39,648 nt of DNA from Planctomycetia bacterium (GTDB lineage Bacteria > Planctomycetota > Planctomycetia > Pirellulales > UBA1268). The stretch's first letter is position 1. The number at the start of each line of letters is the position of its first letter. Position numbers and translations under genes: made by a program. The notes below the pieces were generated by a model that saw only the letters and a program-made list of their open reading frames with translations, did no database searches and was not told where the DNA came from. The stretch is from NCBI GenBank assembly GCA_021414115.1, contig JAIOPD010000017.1, positions 1-39,648 on the forward strand, in the 5' to 3' direction. This document shows positions 15,415 to 22,985 of the stretch, piece after piece.

Positions 15415-17148
15415 ATGGGATCTGTTTTCAAAGCCAAGGTCACGCGGCCGCTGCCGGCCGGCGCCACGATCGTTACGCGCGGCGGCCAGCAGTGGGCGGA
15501 GTGGCGCGATGCCGCGGGCAAGCTCAAGAGGGCTCGGACCTCCGGGCCGAAGGCCAGCCGCCCGGGCATCATCGTGGAGGCGGCGACCTTCACGGCCAAG
15601 TTTCGGGATGGGGCCGGTGTGGTTCGCAAGGTCGCGACCGGCTGCCGGACGCGAGACGCCGCCAAGCAGGTGCTCGCCGATCTCGAAGCGCGGTCCGAGA
15701 AGGTGCGGGCGGGAATGCTCTCGCCCCGCGAGGCCGAGGCCGCCGAACACCTCTCGACGCCGATCGAGGAACACATCGACGAGTATCTCAAGGTGCTGGC
15801 GAACAGCCGCGGGAAGGGCGCCCACCCCAACGTGTCGAAGACGCACGTCGACAACGTGCGTCGTGGGCTGGGCGACATCGCCGAGGCGTGCGGATTCAAA
15901 ACGCTCCGTGACCTCGACCGCCAGACGGTTCTCGACTGGACCAGCGAAAGTCTCCGTCGTCCCGACGAGACCATCACGAAAAAGGACGGCACCGTCCGCA
16001 TCCGTAAAGCCCCGGGGCCGCGGACAATCAATGCGAAGCTCATCGCCTTGACGGCTTTCGGCAACTGGCTCGTCGATTCGGGGCGGCTGATCGAGAACCC
16101 GTTTGATCGGCTGAAGAAGCTCGACGAGAGCGACGATGTCCGGCGCCGCCGCCGGGCCATGACGGCCGGCGAACTGGGCCGCCTGCTCCAGATCGCCCGA
16201 CTCCGGCCGCTGGCGGAACACGGCCGGTTCACGGTTCGGTCGCCGGGCCGCTCGCGGGCCTCCAAATCGCGGGCCACGTGGCAGAAGTCCCCCCTCACGG
16301 TCGATACGATCACCGAGGCGGCCGCGCGTGGGCGATCCGTGGTCCAGCCGGAAAGGGCGGAGCATCTGGAACTGCAGGGCTGGGAGCGGGCCCTCACGTA
16401 TGAGCTGCTACTGACCACCGGGATGCGGAAGGGCGAACTCGCGTCACTCACCGTGGCCGACGTGGACTTGAGGGACGACGCGCCTGCGGTGACCCTCCGG
16501 GGTGTCCACGCGAAGAACGGCAAGCGATCCACGATCCCCCTGCGGCCCGACGTCGCCGGCCACGTGCGGGACTGGTTGGCAGACCGACGGCGGCGCCTCG
16601 CGGCGCAGGGCAGGGTGCTGGCCGCTGATGACCGGCTGGTTCAGATCCCGGCGGGCCTGATCAGGATTCTTGACCGGGACCTTGCGGCCGCCGGGATCCC
16701 CAAGGTCGATGAGCGGGGCCGCCGGCTCGACGTGCACGCCATGCGCACCACGTTCAACACCCAGCTGGCCGTCGCCGGGGTCGATCCGCGGACGGCCATG
16801 GCGGCGATGCGGGTCTCGTCGCTCGACCTCGTCCTGAAAACCTACGCCGACGAGAAGCACCTCGACGTGACGAAGGCGGTCAACTTGCTGCCCGCCACGC
16901 CTCCGATGCTGGAGGCTGTGGGTTCGACCGCCGCCGCCGAGGTCGCCGAGCCCGTTGTACCAATTGTTGTACCAACTTCAGGGAACGGGGGTGCTTTGGA
17001 GGGTTCCGCAGGGCCTCGCAGTCCATCGGGCAAAAAATCTGCCCGCGCGAAGAAGCCGAGAATCTCCCGTGATTCACACGTGATTCCGGCAAAAGAAGAA
17101 AAGCGGGCGAAGGGACTCGAACCCTCGACATCCAGCTTGGGAAGCTAG
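15415..17148 (+). CDS. int: Tyrosine recombinase (integrase) of the tRNA-Gly element
   Basis: This 577-residue site-specific recombinase starts at the ATG at 15415, preceded by AAGGAGAG. An N-terminal arm-binding and SAM-like core-binding region (about 115-235) precedes the catalytic domain. That domain has the first arginine in TTGMRKGELASL (R338), the beta-strand lysine in HAKNGKRSTIPL, the box II HAMRTTF (H441, R444) and the nucleophile in LKTYADE (Y477). The second box II position, normally the His/Trp of 'GHSS', reads RVSS here. A long Pro/Ser/Lys-rich tail follows. The last about 15 residues (AKGLEPSTSSLGS) are the antisense translation of the tRNA-Gly gene, so the stop codon is supplied by the attachment site. 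Confidence 0.92.
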   Translation: MGSVFKAKVTRPLPAGATIVTRGGQQWAEWRDAAGKLKRARTSGPKASRPGIIVEAATFTAKFRDGAGVVRKVATGCRTRDAAKQVLADLEARSEKVRAGMLSPREAEAAEHLSTPIEEHIDEYLKVLANSRGKGAHPNVSKTHVDNVRRGLGDIAEACGFKTLRDLDRQTVLDWTSESLRRPDETITKKDGTVRIRKAPGPRTINAKLIALTAFGNWLVDSGRLIENPFDRLKKLDESDDVRRRRRAMTAGELGRLLQIARLRPLAEHGRFTVRSPGRSRASKSRATWQKSPLTVDTITEAAARGRSVVQPERAEHLELQGWERALTYELLLTTGMRKGELASLTVADVDLRDDAPAVTLRGVHAKNGKRSTIPLRPDVAGHVRDWLADRRRRLAAQGRVLAADDRLVQIPAGLIRILDRDLAAAGIPKVDERGRRLDVHAMRTTFNTQLAVAGVDPRTAMAAMRVSSLDLVLKTYADEKHLDVTKAVNLLPATPPMLEAVGSTAAAEVAEPVVPIVVPTSGNGGALEGSAGPRSPSGKKSARAKKPRISRDSHVIPAKEEKRAKGLEPSTSSLGS

Positions 17149-17174
17149 CGCTCTACCAACTGAGCTACGCCCGC
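17102..17174 (-). tRNA. tRNA-Gly, anticodon CCC; integration site of the element
   Basis: Read on the minus strand, it gives a full cloverleaf. The acceptor stem GCGGGCG pairs with CGCCCGC. The D arm is GCTCAGTTGGTAGAGC. The anticodon arm CTAGC-TTCCCAA-GCTGG has CCC at positions 34-36, and the T arm has GGTTCGAGTCC. Length is 72 bases plus the U discriminator usual for tRNA-Gly. CCA is not encoded. The integrase frame ends inside it, so the 3' half serves as the attachment site. Integration has kept an intact tRNA. Confidence 0.95.
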
Positions 17175-17308
17175 GAACGTCCGTGGAGTGTACCAAATCG
17201 ATACCGGGATTCACGCCGCGCGAACCGTCTGCGGCCGGTACCGCGTAGAATCGACCTGTCACCGCCCGGGATGAGAATGCCCGGTGTTCGCCCGGAGTAT
17301 CGCCGCCC

Positions 17309-19021
17309 ATGGCCGAGTCCCATCCGTTGCCCTCCGCACCCCGGCCGCGACCGCGGGGCCTCGTCTGGCCGCTTGTCCGCTGGCTGCTCACCGGCGCCGT
17401 CATCGCCGTGATCGCCGCGCTGCTCTGGCTGCCCACGCTCGTGGGCACGCCCGAGCGGGTGTCGCGACTGGTCGCTCAAGCCGTTCCCGAACTCCGGGCC
17501 GATGTGAAACTCTCGCGGATCGGCGTGGGCTGGCTGGGCCCCATCGTGCTCGACGGCCTCGAGGTCGTGCCGCGAAACGGCGACAAGGCGCCGATCACGA
17601 TCCGACGCATCGAGATCAGCAACGGCTTGGCGGGCGTTCTCTTCTCGCTCGGAGACCTCGGTCGCCTGCGGGTGGAGGGGCTCGAAGTCGATATCGAGTT
17701 CGATCGGGAGCACCGTTCCAACATCGATGCGATCCTGCCTCCGGACGCCGCTGCAGCGCCAGCCGACGGGCAGCCCGCCGCCCCGAAGCCGGCGGGGGGT
17801 CCGCGGCGGAGCCTGGTTCGCGTGCGGCTCGAGGTCGAAGATGCGGTCGTCCGCATCAGCGGGCCGTGGACAAAAGACGCCTGGGTGAGCGATCCAATCG
17901 ATCTGCGGGCGACGCTCGCCAACGCCGCCGACGGCTCCGGTGAATGGACCGTGGAGCCCGTGCAACTGCTCGCGCAGGCGGAACTCCAGCAGACCGTCGC
18001 CCACGAGGTGCTCGCCTATATCGTCCCGGTGCTCGCTGATTCAGCTCGGACCAGCGGTCGATTCTCGCTGCGGCTCGACGGTGCCCGGCTGCCGGTCGGC
18101 CGTCCTGAGGCGGCCGAGATCTCCGGACTTCTGTCGATGCACGAGGTGAATCTCGGGCCGGGACCGCTCGTCGAAAACATGTTCAAGTCGATGCCGCTCA
18201 AACTGCCGGCGCCGCCGACGGTGCGGATCGCGGACGAATCCAACATCGAGTTTCATCTCGTCGATCAGCGGATGTGGCACAAGGGGCTCAAGTTCGGCAT
18301 TCCGCTCACGCAGTCCGGGCAACGGCTCGATGTGCGGTCGGAGGGCTCGGTGGGCCTCGAAGACCGCTCGCTCGACGTGAAACTCACGCTCCCCATTCCG
18401 GCCGACCTGCCTCAAGACCGGCCGCTCGTGGCGGCGCTGGCAGGCAAGCAGATTTCGCTCGGTGTCGGCGGTGAGCTGGGCGATCCCAAGGTGATCTTCG
18501 ACGGTTCGATCAAGGCTGCGGCGGGCGAGGTGCTGGTCGACCTGATCGACCGTCTGCGGAAGGGTCCGCGGCCGCAGTCGCCGGCTCCCGCACCCGTGCC
18601 CGCCCCAGCACCTGCAGCGGGGCCGCAGCCTGCCGCGCCACCGCAGCCGGGCTGGTCGCCTCCTGGATCCTTGCCCAAGACCGTCCCCGATTCGGCGGCG
18701 GCCGAAGCAACGGACCAAAAGCCCGCGGACGCTGAGCAGGAGAAGCCGCTTTCACCTCGCGAAATGGCCGAACAGGTCGCCACGGAAGCCGCCAACAGGG
18801 CTGGTGCGGAGCCGGGCACCACCGACGCCATCGTTGACATCGTGGGAAGTGTTTTGGAAGAAGTCGCGAAGCGTCGCGCCGAGCGCCGGGCCGCCGAGGA
18901 GGCCAATCCCGGTCAGACGCCGCCACCACGCCGCGGCCGACTGCTCCAGCGGCGGCCACCGCCGCAGAGCCCGCCACCTCCAGCCCCCAAAGCGCCGGCG
19001 CCTCCCGCCGAAGGCAAATAG
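17309..19021 (+). CDS. AsmA/TamB-like membrane-anchored protein
   Basis: This 570-residue protein has a short basic cytoplasmic start, one membrane helix (about 19-45) and a large outer-compartment region. The start PERVSRLVAQAVPELRADVKLSRIGVGWLGP... is typical of AsmA-like proteins, with VVLDGLEV-type and LGRLRVEGLEVDIEF-type strands repeating. AsmA-family proteins are thought to move lipid between membranes or control outer-membrane composition. After about residue 415 it changes to a proline/alanine-rich tail with a helical part (REMAEQVATEAANRA, then IVDIVGSVLEEVAKRRAERR) and a Pro-rich end. The tail is atypical of AsmA and may reach through the periplasm or bind envelope polymer. It starts 134 bases after the tRNA gene, beyond the element's edge. 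Confidence 0.72.
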   Translation: MAESHPLPSAPRPRPRGLVWPLVRWLLTGAVIAVIAALLWLPTLVGTPERVSRLVAQAVPELRADVKLSRIGVGWLGPIVLDGLEVVPRNGDKAPITIRRIEISNGLAGVLFSLGDLGRLRVEGLEVDIEFDREHRSNIDAILPPDAAAAPADGQPAAPKPAGGPRRSLVRVRLEVEDAVVRISGPWTKDAWVSDPIDLRATLANAADGSGEWTVEPVQLLAQAELQQTVAHEVLAYIVPVLADSARTSGRFSLRLDGARLPVGRPEAAEISGLLSMHEVNLGPGPLVENMFKSMPLKLPAPPTVRIADESNIEFHLVDQRMWHKGLKFGIPLTQSGQRLDVRSEGSVGLEDRSLDVKLTLPIPADLPQDRPLVAALAGKQISLGVGGELGDPKVIFDGSIKAAAGEVLVDLIDRLRKGPRPQSPAPAPVPAPAPAAGPQPAAPPQPGWSPPGSLPKTVPDSAAAEATDQKPADAEQEKPLSPREMAEQVATEAANRAGAEPGTTDAIVDIVGSVLEEVAKRRAERRAAEEANPGQTPPPRRGRLLQRRPPPQSPPPPAPKAPAPPAEGK

Positions 19022-19064
19022 CCGAAAGCCGCGGCGGCAGAGGCTCAGGAACCCCCAATCGCCA

Positions 19065-19310
19065 GCGCGGGGCATACGTTCTCCACCTCGTCTCGCTCCG
19101 CGAATCCCTCACGCGAAGCCACCCGTCTACCCGTCGCTCGCGCTCCGGGCTTCCCCGGCCTTCGAGTACCCGCGAGGGGCTGCCCGTGCCCCGAGAGCCG
19201 GCGTTGCTGGCCAGCGCAGGCAGGATGCCGAAGCGCAGGCAGCATCGAGTGAGCTAAGTCCAGGATGGACGGAGCGAACGTCCGGCGCTCGGGGAACGGG
19301 AAGCCCCGAC
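19065..19310. repeat. Dispersed intergenic repeat with long hairpin, copy A
   Basis: Two parts are present. Positions 19065-19161 are the reverse complement of the unit found at 29584-29682 (shared core CCCGTCGCTCGCGCTCCGGG). Positions 19175-19310 form an inverted repeat of about 29 bp with a few mismatches: AGGGGCTGCCCGTGCCCCGA pairs with the strand ending GGGGAACGGGAAGCCCC. The whole 19022-19349 gap between the AsmA-like gene and the response regulator is otherwise without a gene. Confidence 0.8.
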
Positions 19311-19349
19311 CCGCCACTCGGGCCCAACGTCGATGCGGCTAGGCGTCGG

Positions 19350-19829
19350 TCACGATCGCCGCGGCGGCTGATCGTCGTCCATGGTGCGGATGTAGCTCCG
19401 CAACCGCTCCAGCTCGTCGGACACATGCCGCAGCTTGAGCATGTTTTCGACCCGCTTCACCAGCTCCACGCGGTTGACCGGCTTCGAAAGGAAATCGTCG
19501 GTGCCCGCCTCGACGGCCCGTTCGATGTCGCCGAGTTCGCCGAGCGCCGTGACCATCAGGATCATGATCGGGCTGGTGGCGTGATCCGACTTCAGCCGCT
19601 GACAGACCTCGAAGCCGGACAGCTTCGGCATCATCACGTCGAGCAGGAGCACGTCGGGCTTGAACGCCGCCACTTTCTCCAGCGTGTCGGCCCCGTCGAC
19701 GGCGGAGGCCATCTCGCAGTCAAGATCGGAGAGATAGACCTCGAGCAGCTCCCGATTGGGCTCGTTGTCGTCGGCGATCAGCACGCGGGGTTTACGGGCT
19801 TCAGCGGTGGCGGCCTTCGACTTGGGCAT
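19350..19829 (-). CDS. Single-domain response regulator (CheY-like receiver)
   Basis: This 159-residue protein consists of a receiver domain (about residues 15-130) with short tails and no output domain. The acidic pocket is IADDNEPN (D20, D21). The phospho-acceptor is D64 in LLLDVMMP, the switch threonine is in MVTALGE (T94), and the lysine is in FLSKPV (K116). The C-terminal helix (about 125-150) is charged and may dimerise. A histidine kinase is not encoded nearby, so its signal is unknown. Such stand-alone receivers act as phosphate carriers or protein-interaction switches. It is read toward the repeat at 19065-19310, which may end its message. Confidence 0.9.
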   Translation of the reverse strand: MPKSKAATAEARKPRVLIADDNEPNRELLEVYLSDLDCEMASAVDGADTLEKVAAFKPDVLLLDVMMPKLSGFEVCQRLKSDHATSPIMILMVTALGELGDIERAVEAGTDDFLSKPVNRVELVKRVENMLKLRHVSDELERLRSYIRTMDDDQPPRRS

Positions 19830-19886
19830 CGGGAACCGGAAAGGTGAGAGGGGAGGGCGTGCCGCCGGGGGAGCGCCGGTGACGGT

Positions 19887-20426
19887 CTACGGAGTTTCAA
19901 ACACCGACTGACTTTTCACGATCGCCATGTCGTCCGGAAACGTGTGGAACGCCTGCACGATCAGGCTGCGCGGCCGCGTCTCCACGTCGATCCAACTCAG
20001 GGCGCCGAGGGCCACCCGACCGACCGACTCGAACCGATGAAGGAGGCCGCGCTTCGCGCCCGCTTCCACGAGCTCCTGCTGGAACCCCCAAAACACCTCG
20101 GGCTGCACGGTCTCGAGCTGAAAGCAGGTCTGGTAACTGGCGCCGCCGCGGCATTCCATCCGGTCGCTCCGCTCGCCGGCGATGCGATGCGACAGGAGCC
20201 GTCGCTTCTGCGGTAGAGGCTGAGCCATGCTGGTGGCCACCTCGGTGAGCGTCAGTCCATCCTTGCGCCACGTGACGAGATGGCCGGCGGTGGTGATCGC
20301 GACTGTCGCCGAATACGTACCTCGTTCGATCGACCGCTGGGCACGGATCTCGAACAGTTCCGGGTGGAGCACGCGGCCGTAGAGTTGGAAGACCAACTCG
20401 GCAACCTTGGGGCGAAGCGAAATCAC
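19887..20426 (-). CDS. DUF2617-like conserved protein
   Basis: This 179-residue protein starts from a GTG at 20426, chosen because the conserved-looking sequence starts right there (ISLRPKVAELVFQLYGR). A longer in-frame start at 20480 exists but would place the 20454-20475 hairpin inside the coding sequence. Features seen are FQLYGRVLHPELFEI, then GHLVTWRKDGLTLTEV, then FQLETVQPEVFWGFQQEL. I associate these with DUF2617, found mainly in planctomycetes; its function is unknown. No membrane segment or catalytic motif is evident. It lies upstream of the response regulator on the same strand with 57 bases between them, so the two could share a transcript. Confidence 0.65.
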   Translation of the reverse strand: MISLRPKVAELVFQLYGRVLHPELFEIRAQRSIERGTYSATVAITTAGHLVTWRKDGLTLTEVATSMAQPLPQKRRLLSHRIAGERSDRMECRGGASYQTCFQLETVQPEVFWGFQQELVEAGAKRGLLHRFESVGRVALGALSWIDVETRPRSLIVQAFHTFPDDMAIVKSQSVFETP

Positions 20427-20453
20427 GGCGTCAGGTCTCCGGGCCAGTGACAC

Positions 20454-20475
20454 GCCGCACGAAACTCCGTGCGGC
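20454..20475. terminator. Perfect 8-bp hairpin between DUF2617-like and CPBP genes
   Basis: GCCGCACG (20454-20461) pairs with CGTGCGGC (20468-20475) over a six-base loop. It lies 28 bases upstream of the chosen GTG of the DUF2617-like gene and 84 bases after the CPBP stop on the same strand. It could end the CPBP transcript or act in the 5' leader of the next gene. No U-run follows. A 14-bp palindrome (20517-20530) lies close by. Confidence 0.4.
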
Positions 20476-20558
20476 ACCAACTCATCACCCGCCTCGACAG
20501 TTTTCGATTATACGAAGTCGCCGCGGCGACAACCACGCCGAAACGTGGCCGTGATTTT

Positions 20559-21419
20559 TCAGAGGAGTCCGACGAGGATGTCGTAGATCGCGTGCGTGCC
20601 GGCGGCGATGCCAAAACCCCGAACCGTAAAAAGCACCGCGAAGAACAGCCCGGCCAGAAAACGAAAGGTGAAGCTGTAGAGGGCGAACGTGTCGCCCAGT
20701 GGACCGACATAGTGGGCAAGACTGAACAGCAGGCTCGAGCCGATGAGTCCCCAGGCGGCGGCCGCCGTAGCGCTCAATCCGATTCGCTCGCATGCCCACG
20801 CGATCGCCGGCAGGAGCAGCAGGCGGAAAAGCACCTCTTCGTAGAGGCCCGCCCCGCAGAAGGCGACCAGCCGGGCGAAAACACCCTCCCCGTCGACCCC
20901 CGCGGCCAGCGGCCAGAAGCGGTCCTGAAGCCGCGCCACGCCGATCAAGGCCCCGGCCCAGGCCATGCATTCCACGGCCATTCCTGCCAGCACGACGACG
21001 CTGAACCGCCACCGATCGTGCTCGATGTGGTGCCAGGCGAGCAGACCCACCACCGTGAGCACCGGGAGCAGAAAATACGAGCCGAAACCGAGGGCGTCGA
21101 GCGACTGCCGCAGCCACACGTCTGCCCCGTTGCGGGGCGTGCCGCGGCCCAAGAGCAGCACGCCCCCTTCGTACGCCAGCACGAGCGGCAGCGCGAAAAC
21201 GAGACTCGTCAGCGGCGTCCGCGAGAGGCTCCAGTAACTCTCGCCCGCGTTGGAGGAGTCTGGTTCGGCGCCGGGATCGTCCGGGAAAAACGCCTCCGAA
21301 CCATCCTCCGCGCCCTCGCTCGCGGTGACGTCGTGCAGCGACCGGGCGAGGTCTTCAAGCGACGGCCTGCCGTCGCCGGAGTCGCCTCGTGCAGCAGGTG
21401 AAGTGCCAAAAAATCCCAT
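20559..21419 (-). CDS. CPBP-family intramembrane metalloprotease
   Basis: This 286-residue protein starts at the ATG at 21419 (MGFFGTSPAARGD). An upstream ATG at 21530 would add 37 residues rich in Cys and Lys that do not look conserved. After a soluble acidic N-terminus (1-60) come several membrane helices. The CPBP (Abi/CAAX protease) signatures are visible: GAGLYEEVLFRLLLL (EE at about 194-195), FSLAHYVG, FRFLAGLFFAVLF and AAGTHAIYDI. The family are glutamate/histidine-metal intramembrane proteases involved in prenyl-protein processing, bacteriocin immunity or membrane protein turnover. The substrate here is unknown. A second CPBP domain is fused to the permease at 36059-38257. Confidence 0.85.
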   Translation of the reverse strand: MGFFGTSPAARGDSGDGRPSLEDLARSLHDVTASEGAEDGSEAFFPDDPGAEPDSSNAGESYWSLSRTPLTSLVFALPLVLAYEGGVLLLGRGTPRNGADVWLRQSLDALGFGSYFLLPVLTVVGLLAWHHIEHDRWRFSVVVLAGMAVECMAWAGALIGVARLQDRFWPLAAGVDGEGVFARLVAFCGAGLYEEVLFRLLLLPAIAWACERIGLSATAAAAWGLIGSSLLFSLAHYVGPLGDTFALYSFTFRFLAGLFFAVLFTVRGFGIAAGTHAIYDILVGLL

Positions 21420-21872
21420 CGTGACGCGGATCCTGCGTGAGCTCTCGACGATCGCCCCGCTCAGCACACCATACTTCGCGCTGCATCGACAATGCTTGCA
21501 CTGCTGGCACGAAAAATATTTTTTTGTCAATCGTCAGTTTTCACGGCATTGAGTGGCATGCGCGTGTCGTCATCCGGCATGTCCTTGACAAGATCCGCAT
21601 GCCCCACAGAATCACTCCATCGCCACGCACCCGGACGTGACCCGCACGTCGACGAAGCCTGGTGAGGTCAATCGCGAGCAACTACGAATTGGGGGGCGAC
21701 GACTTGAGGGATCGACAGTCGACGACCTTGGTCGTGGCCTGGATGTCCCCCCCGTTTTTATTGACCGCATGTCCCCGGCGGAGCCGCTCTCGGGCCTCTT
21801 CCGCCGGGGTTTGCCTGCGGGAGGTGTCAGGGCGTTAGAATCCGGTGACTTGGGACGATCACGGGAAACGCC
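21420..21872. other. Divergent gap between CPBP and folK genes
   Basis: This 453-base stretch has no convincing gene. It contains an unusually AT-rich patch at about 21509-21540 (AAAATATTTTTTTG), the sort of sequence that can carry a promoter or UP element for the minus-strand CPBP gene; TTGACA is readable there on the minus strand. The folK side carries a possible promoter at 21811-21841. Confidence 0.5.
21811..21841 (+). promoter_or_regulatory. Possible sigma-70 promoter of the folK-panC-lgt row
   Basis: TTGCCT (21811-21816) and TAGAAT (21836-21841) are 19 bases apart, 31 bases before the folK start. The -10 matches five of six consensus positions and the -35 four of six. The spacing is longer than ideal. 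It is supported only by consensus and position. Confidence 0.4.
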
Positions 21873-22985
21873 ATGGCACGATGCCTGATCGGATGCGGCT
21901 CGAACCTCGGGAAGCGCCGCGAACAACTCGACCGGGCCGTGGAGTTGCTCCGCTTCATGCCGGGCGTGACGTTTCTGGCGGCCAGCCGCTACCGCGAGAC
22001 GCGACCTGTGGGCGGCCCGGCGGGGCAGTCGGCGTTTCTCAACGGGGCCTGCCTGATCGAGACCGAACTCACGCCCCACGCCGTGCTCGAGATGCTCGCC
22101 GCCGTCGAAAATACGCTCCATCGTGAGCGGCACGAACGGTGGGGTGAGCGGACGATCGATCTCGATCTCTTGCTCTACGGAGACCTCGTGCTGGAGACGG
22201 CCGAGCTCACCGTGCCGCATCCGCGAATGGCGACGCGACGGTTCGTGCTCGAGCCCTCCGCCGAAATCGCCGCGGAGTTTGCCTACCCGCCCGCGGGCTG
22301 CACCGTCGGCGACCTGCTCGACAACATCTCCGCCACGCACCCGCTGATCGCCGTCGTGGGCGTGCCGGGCAGCGGTGCACCGGAGGTCGCCGCCGCAGTG
22401 GCCGACGCGGTGATGGGTCGCGTCATCCATGCCCCCACGCCGCTGCCGCTGCCGGCGCGGTACGACCTGGGGTTGCCCGCCGGCAGCGCTGCCACGCGCT
22501 GGAGCCAGGTGCTGGCGGCGTGGGCCGAGCCCCTGAACCGCGGTCAATGGGACGACGACCCGCATCCCGTCATCGCCGACTATTGGCTCGACGAACTCGC
22601 CCTCGCGGCAGCGGATGACCTCCGGGCCGCTGATCTCGCGGTATTTGAAGCCGACTTCAGCCGCCTCGCCGAGGGCATCGTCGCGCCGCAGGTTGCGATC
22701 ATGCTCATGGCCGACCGGGCCGCGCTCGCGGAACGGATCGCGTTTCGCAGCCGGCATGCCCATGCCCACACCAATGTGTTCGGTGATCTGGCCACCCAGG
22801 TGGCCGACGTTTCCGACTCCGACCGCGCTGCTGCGCTGGTGATGTTTCAAGACCGGCTCGCCCGCCGCCTGCGCTGCCTGGACGGCCGAGGGCCGCGGTC
22901 TCCCAAGGCCGTGATCACGGTCGACGCCGGCGACCTGGGTCAGGCGATCGCCGAGGCGACCGCGGCCGTCGAGGCGATGCTCTGA
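21873..22985 (+). CDS. folK: HPPK (FolK) fused to a degenerate deoxynucleoside-kinase-like domain
   Basis: Residues 1-150 are 6-hydroxymethyl-7,8-dihydropterin pyrophosphokinase, which transfers pyrophosphate from ATP in folate synthesis. The motifs are GCGSNLGKRREQLDRAV, then RYRETRPVGG...AFLNGACLIET, then HERWGERTIDLDLLLYGD with the metal-binding DxD (D97, D99), and VPHPRMATRRFVLEP. Residues 157-370 resemble a P-loop deoxynucleoside kinase fold (start IAVVGVPGSGAPEVAAAVA, later LMADRAALAERIAFRSR). The Walker A lysine position is alanine (A169) and the next residue proline, so this half is probably not a kinase. FolK is usually about 160 residues, so the second half is an addition. It overlaps panC by one base. 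Confidence 0.85.
   Translation: MARCLIGCGSNLGKRREQLDRAVELLRFMPGVTFLAASRYRETRPVGGPAGQSAFLNGACLIETELTPHAVLEMLAAVENTLHRERHERWGERTIDLDLLLYGDLVLETAELTVPHPRMATRRFVLEPSAEIAAEFAYPPAGCTVGDLLDNISATHPLIAVVGVPGSGAPEVAAAVADAVMGRVIHAPTPLPLPARYDLGLPAGSAATRWSQVLAAWAEPLNRGQWDDDPHPVIADYWLDELALAAADDLRAADLAVFEADFSRLAEGIVAPQVAIMLMADRAALAERIAFRSRHAHAHTNVFGDLATQVADVSDSDRAAALVMFQDRLARRLRCLDGRGPRSPKAVITVDAGDLGQAIAEATAAVEAML

Larger units (their letters stand above)
6400..17174. mobile_element. tRNA-Gly-integrated element with its own replication module
   Basis: The right end is firm: the integrase reading frame runs into the tRNA-Gly gene (17102-17174), preceded by an excisionase-like gene. Leftward come a DUF3987-type protein, a ParB-like protein, two DUF669-like proteins, an AEP primase, a DnaB-like helicase, a winged-helix-like protein, iteron-like repeats, two unknown genes and a metallopeptidase. 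No capsid, tail, terminase, relaxase or type IV secretion gene is recognisable. This matches plasmid-like or satellite-like integrative elements rather than a full prophage or ICE. The left boundary is unknown: I found no second copy of the tRNA 3' end in the window, so the end given here is just the first element-like gene. The insertion sequences and LRR gene further left may also be inside it. Confidence 0.7.
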
